From: Rikenellaceae bacterium
GTDB taxonomy: Bacteria; Bacteroidota; Bacteroidia; Bacteroidales; UBA932
Direction: 5' to 3'
Assembly (NCBI GenBank): GCA_900769145.1
Contig: CAAGFN010000117.1
Span: forward strand, 1 to 30,974
Length of the DNA: 30,974 nt
Part shown: piece by piece, positions 1 through 7,549 of the stretch
Position numbering within the stretch: the first letter of the stretch is position 1
How the letters are laid out: every line of letters begins with the position of its first letter
Notes under the pieces: model-generated
What the model was told of the DNA's origin: nothing
The model's input: only the letters and a program-made list of their open reading frames with translations
Database searches by the model: none
Translations under genes and position numbers: made by a program

Positions 1-218
1 CCCATCTTCACAATCTCGCCAACATACTCGTGGCCGATGGTCATAGGGGTCTTGATAGTGTTCTGAGACCACTGGTCCCAGTTGTAGATGTGGAGGTCTG
101 TACCGCAGATAGCTACTTTCCAGATCTTGATGAGAACATCATTCACACCGACTTCAGGCATCGGGACATCTTCCATCCAGATACCCGGCTCGGCATACTT
201 CTTTACAAGTGCTTTCAT
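1..218 (-). CDS. tdh: L-threonine 3-dehydrogenase, N-terminal part (cut by window edge)
   Basis: Zinc-dependent medium-chain dehydrogenase that oxidises L-threonine to 2-amino-3-ketobutyrate with NAD+, the first step of threonine breakdown to glycine and acetyl-CoA. Only the first 72 residues are inside the window; the gene runs off the left edge. The start is ATG at 218. The protein opens MKALVKKYAEPGIWMEDVP, close to the E. coli Tdh N-terminus, and holds the catalytic zinc site AICGTDLHIYNWDQWSQ (Cys38, His43) and IGHEYVGEIV (His63, Glu64). The NAD-binding domain is not visible. A strong intrinsic terminator separates it from the peptidase gene upstream, so it probably has its own promoter or depends on readthrough. 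I see no TAnnTTTG element in the 63 bp before it. Identity is firm because the N-terminal motif is specific to threonine dehydrogenases among alcohol dehydrogenase relatives. Confidence 0.93.
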   Translation of the reverse strand, partial: MKALVKKYAEPGIWMEDVPMPEVGVNDVLIKIWKVAICGTDLHIYNWDQWSQNTIKTPMTIGHEYVGEIVKM

Positions 219-231
219 TGTTATTAAGTTT

Positions 232-269
232 AAAAATTAAAGTCCCGCTGCGGAAACGGCAGCGGAACT
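232..269 (-). terminator. Intrinsic terminator after the M49-like peptidase gene
   Basis: On the minus strand an 11-bp stem (AGTTCCGCTGC pairing with GCAGCGGGACT, one G-U pair) closes a 7-nt loop and is followed by TTAATTTTT. It lies 12 nt after the peptidase stop codon and before the tdh start. The stem is strong and the tail only moderately U-rich. Confidence 0.75.
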
Positions 270-281
270 CATATTCTTTCT

Positions 282-1886
282 TTACCAGACGAACTCGAAC
301 CTGATGTCCACAGGAACACCGCCGCGGTTGACATTGGCAATGTCGGCAGAGAGGGCCTCAGGAACTACAGCATGATTGGTGTCGTACTCCTTGGCGAACA
401 TATAGTTGCCTGTAGCCTGCGTCGTGAGGATGAGCTCCGCCCAGTCAGCCACAACCTCAGGAACCTTGTCAAAATTGATGTGATAGAGTCCTTCCTTGTT
501 GCGCTCGAAGGCACCGTTGTCCTTGAGGAAGTTGTAACACATCATATTTGCGCGTCCGTGGGCTCCGGCTGCTCCGAAACGTACAGAACGGACGAGGCTT
601 GCAATGTATGTGGTGATGGCAGCCTCCTTGGAGATGAGCGGAATCTCGCCCTTGTCAATGAGATTGCAGACCATGTAGAGACCGAGAATGTCAGCCTTGG
701 CCTCCTCCCATACGGAGGACTCGTTGCCCAGCGCCTGGTCAACAGGACCCAGGCCGTTCACAGTCTCCTTCACACCGAGACCGTGGGCCACCTCGTGGAA
801 TGTTACATTCCAGAAGAATGCGTCTGCGCTGAGATATCTCTGCTGTTCCGGCTCAATGAGAATGTTTCCGATAGGATATACAATCTTGTCGAACTTGGCC
901 TTGATGACATTGCGCAGCTGAAGACGGCGGGTACCCTTCTCTGCCTGGACCTTAGGGTCATTAGGGAGATTGATGGCGATGGTCTTGCTGCCGGCATTGG
1001 CGTCACCTGCATAGTAGATGGCATCATAGACAAACATGTCCGACTCCGTGCCGGGCACGAAGGTCTTGTATTCCTCAGGGCAAGGAAGCTCCTTCTGAAG
1101 GTCAGGAAGCATGGAGATGTACTTGGTGAGTTCATCCGTCTTCTTGAGGTCCTTCAGGAGAATGAAGCACTCGTAAGCTGTCTTGACACCGTTTATTCCG
1201 TCCTCATAATCCTCAATCGGGCCGATTACAAGATCCATCTTGCTGTCCTTCATATCCATCCAGGCGAGGTCGGACTCGTAGTAATTGTCAGTCCTGAGAG
1301 CCTCGGCACGCTTGAGAAGATAATGGCGGACACTCTCCTTGATGGTCATCGTAGCGGCAGACTCTAGGAAGCGGGCAATCTTGTCGATACTCTCGGCATA
1401 CTCCTCGTGGTACCACACTGTCTTGAGTTTTCCGTCCTCTCCCCTCTTGATGAGGGTGTAAGGGCTGAGTTTGAGAGGGTCGTCGAACGCGTCGAACTCC
1501 TCCTTGGTCATATCTTCCGGATAGAAACGGGCTCCGGCAGGACGCTCCCCGTAGCCCTCAATGAAAGGAGCATTGTTGTCAAGCCTGTCCCAAGGGCCGT
1601 AATTGATCATTGCGTATGACCTTTCCGGGCCCTCAGGAAGAGCCTCGAACACGCTCTTGTCCCCGAATGACTGAAGCCAGTAAATGTGGTCAACCTCGTC
1701 AGCAGCCATCCTGAAAAGATTCAGGACTTCCTTTCCGTTGTCGGTGAGCCCTTCCATATAAGGGGAGCCGATCTGATAGACAGCATAAGCGTCCACCTTC
1801 TTCTGGAGAGGTGACACAGTGGTTCTGTCAGTGCAGCCGCACACTGCTATCACGCAGGCTGCCGCAGCTAAAAAACTTCTATTCAT
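282..1886 (-). CDS. Lipoprotein zinc metallopeptidase, M49 (dipeptidyl peptidase III)-like
   Basis: 534-residue exported protein. The N-terminus MNRSFLAAAACVIAVCGC looks like a lipoprotein signal with the lipidated cysteine near residue 18, so it should sit on a periplasmic or outer-membrane face. Near residue 365 there is HEVAHGLG and about 30 residues later EEAKAD. This zinc-site pair resembles family M49, whose classical members carry HExxxH plus EExxAD. Here the first motif is the shorter HExxH form. The family releases dipeptides from peptide N-termini; substrate specificity cannot be read from the sequence. Bacteroidetes relatives are often annotated as 'Zn-dependent hydrolase' or, wrongly, 'dihydrofolate reductase'. 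It follows tpiA on the same strand, but a terminator ends 9 nt before its ATG, and no clear promoter lies in the 10 remaining bases. Confidence 0.8.
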   Translation of the reverse strand: MNRSFLAAAACVIAVCGCTDRTTVSPLQKKVDAYAVYQIGSPYMEGLTDNGKEVLNLFRMAADEVDHIYWLQSFGDKSVFEALPEGPERSYAMINYGPWDRLDNNAPFIEGYGERPAGARFYPEDMTKEEFDAFDDPLKLSPYTLIKRGEDGKLKTVWYHEEYAESIDKIARFLESAATMTIKESVRHYLLKRAEALRTDNYYESDLAWMDMKDSKMDLVIGPIEDYEDGINGVKTAYECFILLKDLKKTDELTKYISMLPDLQKELPCPEEYKTFVPGTESDMFVYDAIYYAGDANAGSKTIAINLPNDPKVQAEKGTRRLQLRNVIKAKFDKIVYPIGNILIEPEQQRYLSADAFFWNVTFHEVAHGLGVKETVNGLGPVDQALGNESSVWEEAKADILGLYMVCNLIDKGEIPLISKEAAITTYIASLVRSVRFGAAGAHGRANMMCYNFLKDNGAFERNKEGLYHINFDKVPEVVADWAELILTTQATGNYMFAKEYDTNHAVVPEALSADIANVNRGGVPVDIRFEFVW

Positions 1887-1895
1887 ACAAATAAG

Positions 1896-1942
1896 AAAAA
1901 ACCGTCCGGGAAAAGAACTCCCTAGCCCCTCTCCCAGACAGT
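1896..1942 (-). terminator. Intrinsic terminator between tpiA and the peptidase gene
   Basis: On the minus strand, CTGTCTGGGA (1942-1933) pairs with TCCCGGACGG (1911-1902): 10 bp with two G-U pairs. The loop is about 21 nt and a run of six T follows (1901-1896). It lies 21 nt after the tpiA stop and ends 9 nt before the next start codon, so it could terminate tpiA transcripts or act as a partial terminator for the downstream gene. Confidence 0.65.
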
Positions 1943-1963
1943 AAAAATCAATCTACCAATAAA

Positions 1964-2719
1964 TTAGAACGAAAGTGCGATCTGGATGAAATCGTCAGCC
2001 TTGAGAGCAGCGCCGCCGATGAGGCCGCCGTCAATGTCAGGGCAGGCGAAAAGTTCCTTTGCATTTGAAGGCTTGCAGCTTCCGCCGTAAAGGATGGTGG
2101 TGTCGTCAGCAACCTGGGCACCGAACTTGCCAGCGAGCACCTTGCGGATGCAGGCGTGGATTTCCTGTGCCTGCTCGGCTGTAGCGGTCTTGCCGGTTCC
2201 AATAGCCCATACAGGCTCGTAAGCGACAACAATCTTGGCCATTTCCTCAGCGCTGAGGCCGAAGAGAACGTTCTCAATCTGTGAAGTTACAACCTCGAAA
2301 TGCTTGCCGGCCTCTCTCTGCTCAAGATTCTCGCCTACGCAGTAGATGACCTTGAGACCGTTGGCAAGAGCGAGCTTAACCTTCTCAACGAGAATGGCGT
2401 CAGTCTCACCATAATACTGCCTTCTCTCGGAATGTCCAAGGATGGTGTACTCACAACCTGCTGAAGCAAGCATTGCAGCAGAAACCTCTCCTGTGTATGC
2501 ACCTTTCTCCTTGTCTGCGCAGTTCTCGGCAGAAAGCTGTACGCGGGTACCCTTCACTACATCAGCAACCGGTACAAGGTGGGTGAACGGAGTAGCGATT
2601 ACGAGGCCTACGCCCTCTGCTACCTGGGCTGATTTCTCAACAACTGCCTTTGCGAGTTCAACGCCTTCCGGAACTGTAGTGTTCATTTTCCAGTTTCCGG
2701 CAACAATTTTCTTTCTCAT
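1964..2719 (-). CDS. tpiA: Triosephosphate isomerase
   Basis: Interconverts dihydroxyacetone phosphate and glyceraldehyde 3-phosphate in glycolysis and gluconeogenesis, in the cytoplasm. The 251-residue length is normal for this TIM barrel. The active site is complete: AGNWKMN with Asn9 and Lys11, GHSERR (95-100) with the electrophile His96, AYEPVWAIGTGKTA (166-179) with the catalytic base Glu168 and the flexible loop 6, and the phosphate-binding YGGS and GGLIGGAAL segments. I chose the ATG at 2719, giving MRKKIVAGNWKMN. The frame stays open 27 codons further upstream, but those residues are not family-like and overlap the promoter. It is transcribed divergently from tyrS. pfkA, another glycolytic gene, is in the window but far away. 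Confidence 0.97.
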   Translation of the reverse strand: MRKKIVAGNWKMNTTVPEGVELAKAVVEKSAQVAEGVGLVIATPFTHLVPVADVVKGTRVQLSAENCADKEKGAYTGEVSAAMLASAGCEYTILGHSERRQYYGETDAILVEKVKLALANGLKVIYCVGENLEQREAGKHFEVVTSQIENVLFGLSAEEMAKIVVAYEPVWAIGTGKTATAEQAQEIHACIRKVLAGKFGAQVADDTTILYGGSCKPSNAKELFACPDIDGGLIGGAALKADDFIQIALSF

Positions 2720-2755
2720 TGCAATATAGTTTTTAAATAATTTCCAAACAGTCTG

Positions 2756-2786
2756 CAAATTTAGTGGTTTTCCCTGAAAATAACAA
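2756..2786 (-). promoter_or_regulatory. Bacteroidetes-type promoter for tpiA
   Basis: Minus strand: TTG (2786-2784), 20-nt spacer, TAAATTTG (2763-2756). This matches the Bacteroidetes -33/-7 pattern (TTTG, about 20 nt, TAnnTTTG). Transcription would start near 2751, leaving about 30 nt before the tpiA ATG. Confidence 0.65.
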
Positions 2787-2839
2787 TCCGTCCGGCGCAA
2801 TCAGAGTTCACACAGGTAAATATTACGGAAAAATATACC

Positions 2840-2847
2840 TATATTTG
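2840..2847 (+). promoter_or_regulatory. Likely -7 element of the tyrS-rbfA-permease promoter
   Basis: TATATTTG fits the Bacteroidetes TAnnTTTG consensus and lies 49 nt before the tyrS ATG, in the tpiA-tyrS divergent gap. I see no good -33 TTTG at the expected distance, so the call rests on one element and its position. Confidence 0.5.
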
Positions 2848-2896
2848 CAGTTCGGGGCCGGAAGGCCGCACTACATTGAAACAAAAAAATGAATAT

Positions 2897-4192
2897 ATGA
2901 ACAAGAATTTTGTAGAGGAACTCAGGTGGAGAGGCATGATCCAGGACATTATGCCGGGAACTGAGGAGAAACTTATGGAAGGTCCGACTGCGGCATACGT
3001 AGGCATTGACCCGACGGCCGACTCACTTCACATCGGCCACATGGTCAGCATCATGATACTCAAGCATTTCCAGGAATGCGGACATAAGCCTATTGCTCTT
3101 GTCGGAGGAGCCACCGGAATGATCGGGGACCCTTCAGGAAAGTCCCAGGAGAGGAATCTTCTCGACGAGGCTACCCTGAACCACAATGTGGAATGCATCA
3201 AGAAGCAGCTTTCGAAGTTCCTCGACTTCGAGTCAGACGCCCCGAACAGGGCAGAACTCGTGAACAACTACGACTGGATGAAGGACTACGGTTTCCTGAA
3301 CTTCATCAGGGACATCGGAAAGCACATCACCGTAAACTACATGATGGCCAAGGACTCAGTGAAGATGCGTCTCTCCAACGAATCCAGGGAGGGCATGTCA
3401 TTCACCGAATTCAGCTACCAGCTCCTCCAGGGATATGATTTCCTCTGGCTCTACCAGAACAAGGGCTGCCGTCTGGAGATGGGCGGAAGCGACCAGTGGG
3501 GCAACATTACCACAGGTACCGAACTCATCCGCAGAACTCTCGGAAAGACAGACGCATACGCTCTTACCTGCCCTCTCATCAGGAAGGCTGACGGCAAGAA
3601 GTTCGGCAAGACCGAGAAGGGCAATATCTGGCTTGACCCGGAGAGGACATCCCCTTACGAGTTCTACCAGTTCTGGCTCAATGTATCCGACGAGGACGCA
3701 GACCGCTATATCAAGATTTTCACATTGCTCGGAAAAGAGGAAATCGAGGCAGCGATTGCAGAGCACCAGCTCGACCCTGGACAGAGGAAGCTCCAGAAAC
3801 TCCTTGCCAAGGAGGTGACCATCCTCGTTCACGGGGAAGCAGAGTACGAGAATGCCCTCGCAGCATCCAGGATGCTTTTCGGCAACTCCACATCGGAGGA
3901 TCTCAGGAAACTGGACGAGAGGACATTCCTTGCGGTATTCTCAGGCGTACCAACCTTCGACATCACGAAAGAGGACCTGCCGTGCGGCATCATTGACCTC
4001 CTCTCCGTAAAGACTCAGGTATTCCCGTCCAAAGGCGAATGCCGCAAGATGATCCAGGGCGGCGGAGTCAGCGTAAACAAGGACAAGATTGCCTCCATCG
4101 ACCACGAGATTACCGAGAACGACATCGTGGACGGAAAATACATTCTCGTACAGAGAGGCAAGAAGAACTACTTCATAATCAACGTTCTGTAA
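2897..4192 (+). CDS. tyrS: Tyrosyl-tRNA synthetase
   Basis: Class I aminoacyl-tRNA synthetase that charges tRNA-Tyr. 431 residues, normal length. The Rossmann catalytic domain holds the first signature HIGH (45-48, in DSLHIGHMVS), the tyrosine/ATP site GGATGMIGDPSGKS (70-83), the GGSDQWGNI segment (196-204), and the second signature as KFGKT (235-239), the usual TyrS variant of KMSKS. The C-terminal ~70 residues form an S4-type RNA-binding domain (GECRKMIQGGGVSVN). I chose ATG 2897; a TTG seven codons upstream adds only MKQKNEY. A 3-codon ORF (ATG at 2889) ends in a TGA overlapping this ATG. The stop is followed after 1 nt by rbfA, so the two are surely cotranscribed. Confidence 0.97.
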   Translation: MNKNFVEELRWRGMIQDIMPGTEEKLMEGPTAAYVGIDPTADSLHIGHMVSIMILKHFQECGHKPIALVGGATGMIGDPSGKSQERNLLDEATLNHNVECIKKQLSKFLDFESDAPNRAELVNNYDWMKDYGFLNFIRDIGKHITVNYMMAKDSVKMRLSNESREGMSFTEFSYQLLQGYDFLWLYQNKGCRLEMGGSDQWGNITTGTELIRRTLGKTDAYALTCPLIRKADGKKFGKTEKGNIWLDPERTSPYEFYQFWLNVSDEDADRYIKIFTLLGKEEIEAAIAEHQLDPGQRKLQKLLAKEVTILVHGEAEYENALAASRMLFGNSTSEDLRKLDERTFLAVFSGVPTFDITKEDLPCGIIDLLSVKTQVFPSKGECRKMIQGGGVSVNKDKIASIDHEITENDIVDGKYILVQRGKKNYFIINVL

Positions 4193-4193
4193 T

Positions 4194-4541
4194 ATGGAAA
4201 ACGGAGCAAGCAAAAGACAGCTTCAAGTAGCGAGGGAACTCCAGAAAGACCTGGCTGAAATCATCAGGAGCAAGGGAATGGCGGCCTTCGGCGGGGCAAT
4301 GGTCTCCGTCACCGAGGTAAGAATCAGCCCCGACCTCTCCGTTGCCAAGGTCTATGTCAGCGTATTCCCGTCCTCCAAGGCCGAGGCTGTCATGGAGCAG
4401 ATCAATGAGAACAGCAGGGCGCTCAGGGGCGAACTGGGTCACGTGGTGGCCAAGCAGATGAGAATCGTACCGGAGCTGGCATTCTTCCTCGACACTTCCC
4501 TGGACTATGCCGAGCATATCGGCGAGCTCCTTAAAAAATAA
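4194..4541 (+). CDS. rbfA: 30S ribosome-binding factor A
   Basis: Small KH-fold protein that binds the immature 30S subunit and helps the 5' end of 16S rRNA mature; important for growth in the cold. 115 residues, usual length. Recognisable features are the N-terminal RQLQVARELQKDLAEIIR helix, VTEVRISPDLSVAKVYVSVFP (the family's central strand, like the 'VSRDLSYAKVYVSV' type), and the C-terminal PELAFFLDTSLDYAEHIGELL. It starts 1 nt after the tyrS stop and ends 6 nt before the next gene, so it is the middle gene of a three-gene translation/membrane operon. RbfA next to an FtsX-like permease is, as I recall, common in Bacteroidales. Confidence 0.95.
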   Translation: MENGASKRQLQVARELQKDLAEIIRSKGMAAFGGAMVSVTEVRISPDLSVAKVYVSVFPSSKAEAVMEQINENSRALRGELGHVVAKQMRIVPELAFFLDTSLDYAEHIGELLKK

Positions 4542-4547
4542 CGGGAA

Positions 4548-5762
4548 ATGAACCTGTCATTGAGGTTTGCGTCAAGGTACCTCTTCGCGAAGAAGTCACA
4601 CAATGTCATAAACATCATCTCCGCGACGAGCGCTGTCGGCATGGCTACCGGTACCGCCGCCCTCATAATGATAATGTCAGTATATAACGGGTTCGACGGT
4701 CTTGTGAGGGAATCCCTCGGGAACGTCGAGCCCGATATCCTTGTCACCCCTGCGGAGGGCAAGGTATTCGTCCCTGACTCCCCCGCCTTCGACTGGGCCT
4801 ACAGCCAGGACGAGGTCCTGAACATGTGCAGCGTCATTGAAGAGAAGGTCTTCGTGAACTACGACGGACACAGCGGCATTGTGAATGCAAAGGGAGTGGA
4901 TGCCGTGTATGAGGAGGAATCTCCTCTAAGGGACAAAATCAAGGACGGCTCATTCAGGCTCCACAAGGGGGATATACACCTTGCGGTAGTAGGAGCCGGA
5001 TGCGCCGGCAGCCTGGGCATCAATCCGAGATTCGTGGCGCCTATTGAAATGTATTTTCCGGCAAGGGACAGGAAAATATCCCTGGGCAACCCTATGGCAT
5101 CATTGGAAATGGTGAAAGTATTCCCTTCCGGAGTATTTTCGGTCAATGCGGAGACTGATGCTTCGCTAATGATTGTCCCCATTGAGACAATGCGGGAATT
5201 GCTGGAATATGACAATGAGGTATCAGCCGTGGAACTCAGGATGCGTCCCGGAACCGGGGCCAGGGAACTGGGCGAAATAATCTCAGGCCTGCAGGAGAGA
5301 CTCGGTCCGGCTTACCTTGTAAGGGACAGGTTCCGCCAGAACGAGGCCCTTTACAAGATGATGAAATATGAGAAGGCTGCCATCTTCCTGATATTGGTAT
5401 TCATCATCATTATCATTTCATTCAGCATTTTCGGCAGCCTGTCAATGCTCATAATCGAGAAAAAGGGCGACATTTCCACACTCAGGAGCCTGGGAGCCCC
5501 CGAAAGGCTCATCCGGAGAATCTTCGTTACCGAAGGGTGGATGATATCATTGCTGGGACTGCTGGCAGGCCTCGCCATAGGTATCGGGGCCTGCCTGATA
5601 CAGCAGGAATTCGGACTGATAAGAATGCCGGGAGGCTTCGTCACACCGGCCTATCCGGTTATACTGAAATGGGGAGATATCCTTACCACAATACTCTGTG
5701 TGACAGGCATCGGCCTCCTGATGGCCTGGCTTCCGGTAAAGGTTAACCTGAAAGATATCTGA
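4548..5762 (+). CDS. FtsX/LolE-type ABC transporter permease
   Basis: 404-residue inner-membrane protein with the architecture of LolC/LolE/MacB permeases. There is one N-terminal membrane segment (about 18-42, starting after FASRYLFAKKSHNVINIISATSAVG), a large periplasmic domain to about 270, and three membrane segments near 275-300, 330-352 and 372-395. LolCE proteins work with the ATPase LolD to release outer-membrane lipoproteins from the inner membrane. The opening LRFASRYLFAKKSHNVINIIS is typical of that group. No ATPase partner is encoded in this window. Bacteroidetes often carry LolE-like permeases away from their ATPase, so lipoprotein sorting is likely but not proven. It is the last gene of the tyrS operon and faces the ABC-F gene convergently with a 20-bp gap. 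Confidence 0.85.
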   Translation: MNLSLRFASRYLFAKKSHNVINIISATSAVGMATGTAALIMIMSVYNGFDGLVRESLGNVEPDILVTPAEGKVFVPDSPAFDWAYSQDEVLNMCSVIEEKVFVNYDGHSGIVNAKGVDAVYEEESPLRDKIKDGSFRLHKGDIHLAVVGAGCAGSLGINPRFVAPIEMYFPARDRKISLGNPMASLEMVKVFPSGVFSVNAETDASLMIVPIETMRELLEYDNEVSAVELRMRPGTGARELGEIISGLQERLGPAYLVRDRFRQNEALYKMMKYEKAAIFLILVFIIIIISFSIFGSLSMLIIEKKGDISTLRSLGAPERLIRRIFVTEGWMISLLGLLAGLAIGIGACLIQQEFGLIRMPGGFVTPAYPVILKWGDILTTILCVTGIGLLMAWLPVKVNLKDI

Positions 5763-5782
5763 ATTTCCAGATTCCTGAGGGA

Positions 5783-7546
5783 CTAGTCCTGTAGTTCCAG
5801 CCAGCGCATTTCCTTCTCATCGAGAATAGCAGACAATTCGCCGAACCTGGCAGAAGCCGCCTGAAGTTCGTCATACGACAATGTTCCACCGGCCAACTTG
5901 GACTCCAGTTCTTTTTTCTCATTGCCCAGAGTCTCCAGATCCTTCTCAATTTGTTCCAGTTCACGCTGTTCCTTGTAGGACAGTTTCTTCTTGCGCTGGG
6001 CCTCCGGCCTGGCCGGCTTGGGTTTCTCCACAGCACGTTCCTCCTGACGCTTGCGGGCCTCGTACTCCTTGATATATTCATTGTATTCGGAGTATGAGCC
6101 GATGAAGTCTTTCACCACTCCGTCCCCGCAGAAAACGAAGAGATGGTCCACGAGCCGGTCGAGGAAATGACGGTCGTGGGAGACGATTATCAATGAGCCC
6201 TTGAATTCCTTGAGATACTCCTCCAGTACGTCCAGGGTCACGATGTCGAGGTCATTGGTAGGCTCGTCGAGGATGAGGAGATTGGGATTCTTCATCAATA
6301 TTGTCATGAGATAGAGCCTTCTGCGCTCTCCTCCCGACAATTTGGCGACCTTGGTGTTGAACATGTCCCGGCTGAAGAGGAACTGGTTCAGCAAGGCCGT
6401 GTCCTGGACTATTTCCATCACGGTCTGGTTCTCATCGAACTGCATTCCGGACTGCCTGTAATAGCCTATTTTCAGGGATTCTCCCCTCTCGATTACCCCG
6501 GTCAGGGTGCCGTCCTCCGGGATGTTGCCCATTAGGATATTGAGGAAGGTGGACTTTCCGCAGCCGTTGCGGCCGACTATTCCCACTCTCTCGAAACGCT
6601 GGAAGTTATATGTAAATCCGTCGAGATAGACATCATCCCCGTATCGGAAGCTCAGGTTGTGGCAGTCGAATAGTTTGTTTCCCAGGCGGGAACCCTGCCC
6701 CATCGACTCCAGGCTGACTTTCCCCGTACGGTAGACCTGCCCGGCCCTCTCCTTCAGCTCGTGGAATGCATTGATGCGGTAACGGGCCTTTCCGGTCCTG
6801 GCGCAGGGAGAGGCGTGAATCCATTCCAGTTCGCGGCGCAGGATGTTGTTCACCTTGGCGGTTTCCGCATTGTAGTTGTCGATTCTCTCCTGTCTCTTCT
6901 CCAGAAAGTTCTGGTAATTTCCCCTGTAGACATAGACCGAGCCGTGGTCAAGTTCGAGCACCGTGTTGCAGACCCTGTCGAGGAAATACCTGTCGTGAGT
7001 CACCATAAGCAAGGTGCTGCGGGAATGCCCGAGATAATTCTCCAGATATTCTATAGCATTGATATCCAGATGGTTGGTAGGCTCGTCCATTATGAAGAAA
7101 TCGGCCTCTGAGGCAAGCATCCGGGCCAGGGCCACACGCTTCACCTCGCCTCCCGAGAGGTTCTTCATCAGGCTGTCCTTGTCCACCTCGAAACTGGAAA
7201 GGAACTTGGCCACCCTGAGTTCGTAGGCGAATATTCCGTCGTCATCCAGGCCGGCCATATATCCGGTACTGTCATCAATAATCTGGCGGAACGCAGTCTT
7301 TTCCGGGTCGAATTCGTATTCCTGCTCCAGAAATGCAATGCGGATATTCCGGAGGAATGTGATTTTTCCGCCGGAATCAGACTTGTCCTTGCCTGCGAGT
7401 ATGCGGAGCAATGTGGACTTGCCGGTACCGTTCGGCGCAATGAGGGCAATCTTGTCCCCCTCGTTAATATTGAAGCCAATGTTCTCGAAGAGCACCTTCG
7501 GGCCATAGCTCTTGCTGATATTCTCGATTTGGAGATAACTTGCCAT
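5783..7546 (-). CDS. ABC-F family ATPase (Uup-like)
   Basis: 587-residue soluble protein with two ABC ATPase domains and no membrane segments. Domain 1 has Walker A APNGTGKST (37-45), signature LSGGE (130-134) and DEPTNHLD (154-161). Domain 2 has GRNGCGKST (325-333), LSGGE (403-407) and DEPTNDLD (427-434). The linker contains the EWIHASPCARTGKARYR segment (241-256), which matches the ABC-F linker family. Residues about 500-587 are a Lys/Glu-rich stretch that looks like the C-terminal coiled coil found in Uup. ABC-F proteins act on ribosomes (translation rescue or antibiotic protection), and Uup is also linked to DNA stability. The intact coiled coil favours Uup over EttA or a resistance protein. 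It is the last gene of the glpT-to-ABC-F run, starting 3 nt after trkA. Confidence 0.92.
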   Translation of the reverse strand: MASYLQIENISKSYGPKVLFENIGFNINEGDKIALIAPNGTGKSTLLRILAGKDKSDSGGKITFLRNIRIAFLEQEYEFDPEKTAFRQIIDDSTGYMAGLDDDGIFAYELRVAKFLSSFEVDKDSLMKNLSGGEVKRVALARMLASEADFFIMDEPTNHLDINAIEYLENYLGHSRSTLLMVTHDRYFLDRVCNTVLELDHGSVYVYRGNYQNFLEKRQERIDNYNAETAKVNNILRRELEWIHASPCARTGKARYRINAFHELKERAGQVYRTGKVSLESMGQGSRLGNKLFDCHNLSFRYGDDVYLDGFTYNFQRFERVGIVGRNGCGKSTFLNILMGNIPEDGTLTGVIERGESLKIGYYRQSGMQFDENQTVMEIVQDTALLNQFLFSRDMFNTKVAKLSGGERRRLYLMTILMKNPNLLILDEPTNDLDIVTLDVLEEYLKEFKGSLIIVSHDRHFLDRLVDHLFVFCGDGVVKDFIGSYSEYNEYIKEYEARKRQEERAVEKPKPARPEAQRKKKLSYKEQRELEQIEKDLETLGNEKKELESKLAGGTLSYDELQAASARFGELSAILDEKEMRWLELQD

Positions 7547-7549
7547 TGT

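Noticed and set aside
372..1367. 331-codon open frame on the plus strand
   Set aside because: It lies entirely opposite the M49-like peptidase gene, has no family-like motifs, and is explained by the codon bias of the real gene.
5780..5789. Perfect palindrome GGACTAGTCC at the convergent permease/ABC-F junction
   Set aside because: It has no loop and no T tract on either side, so I do not call it a terminator.
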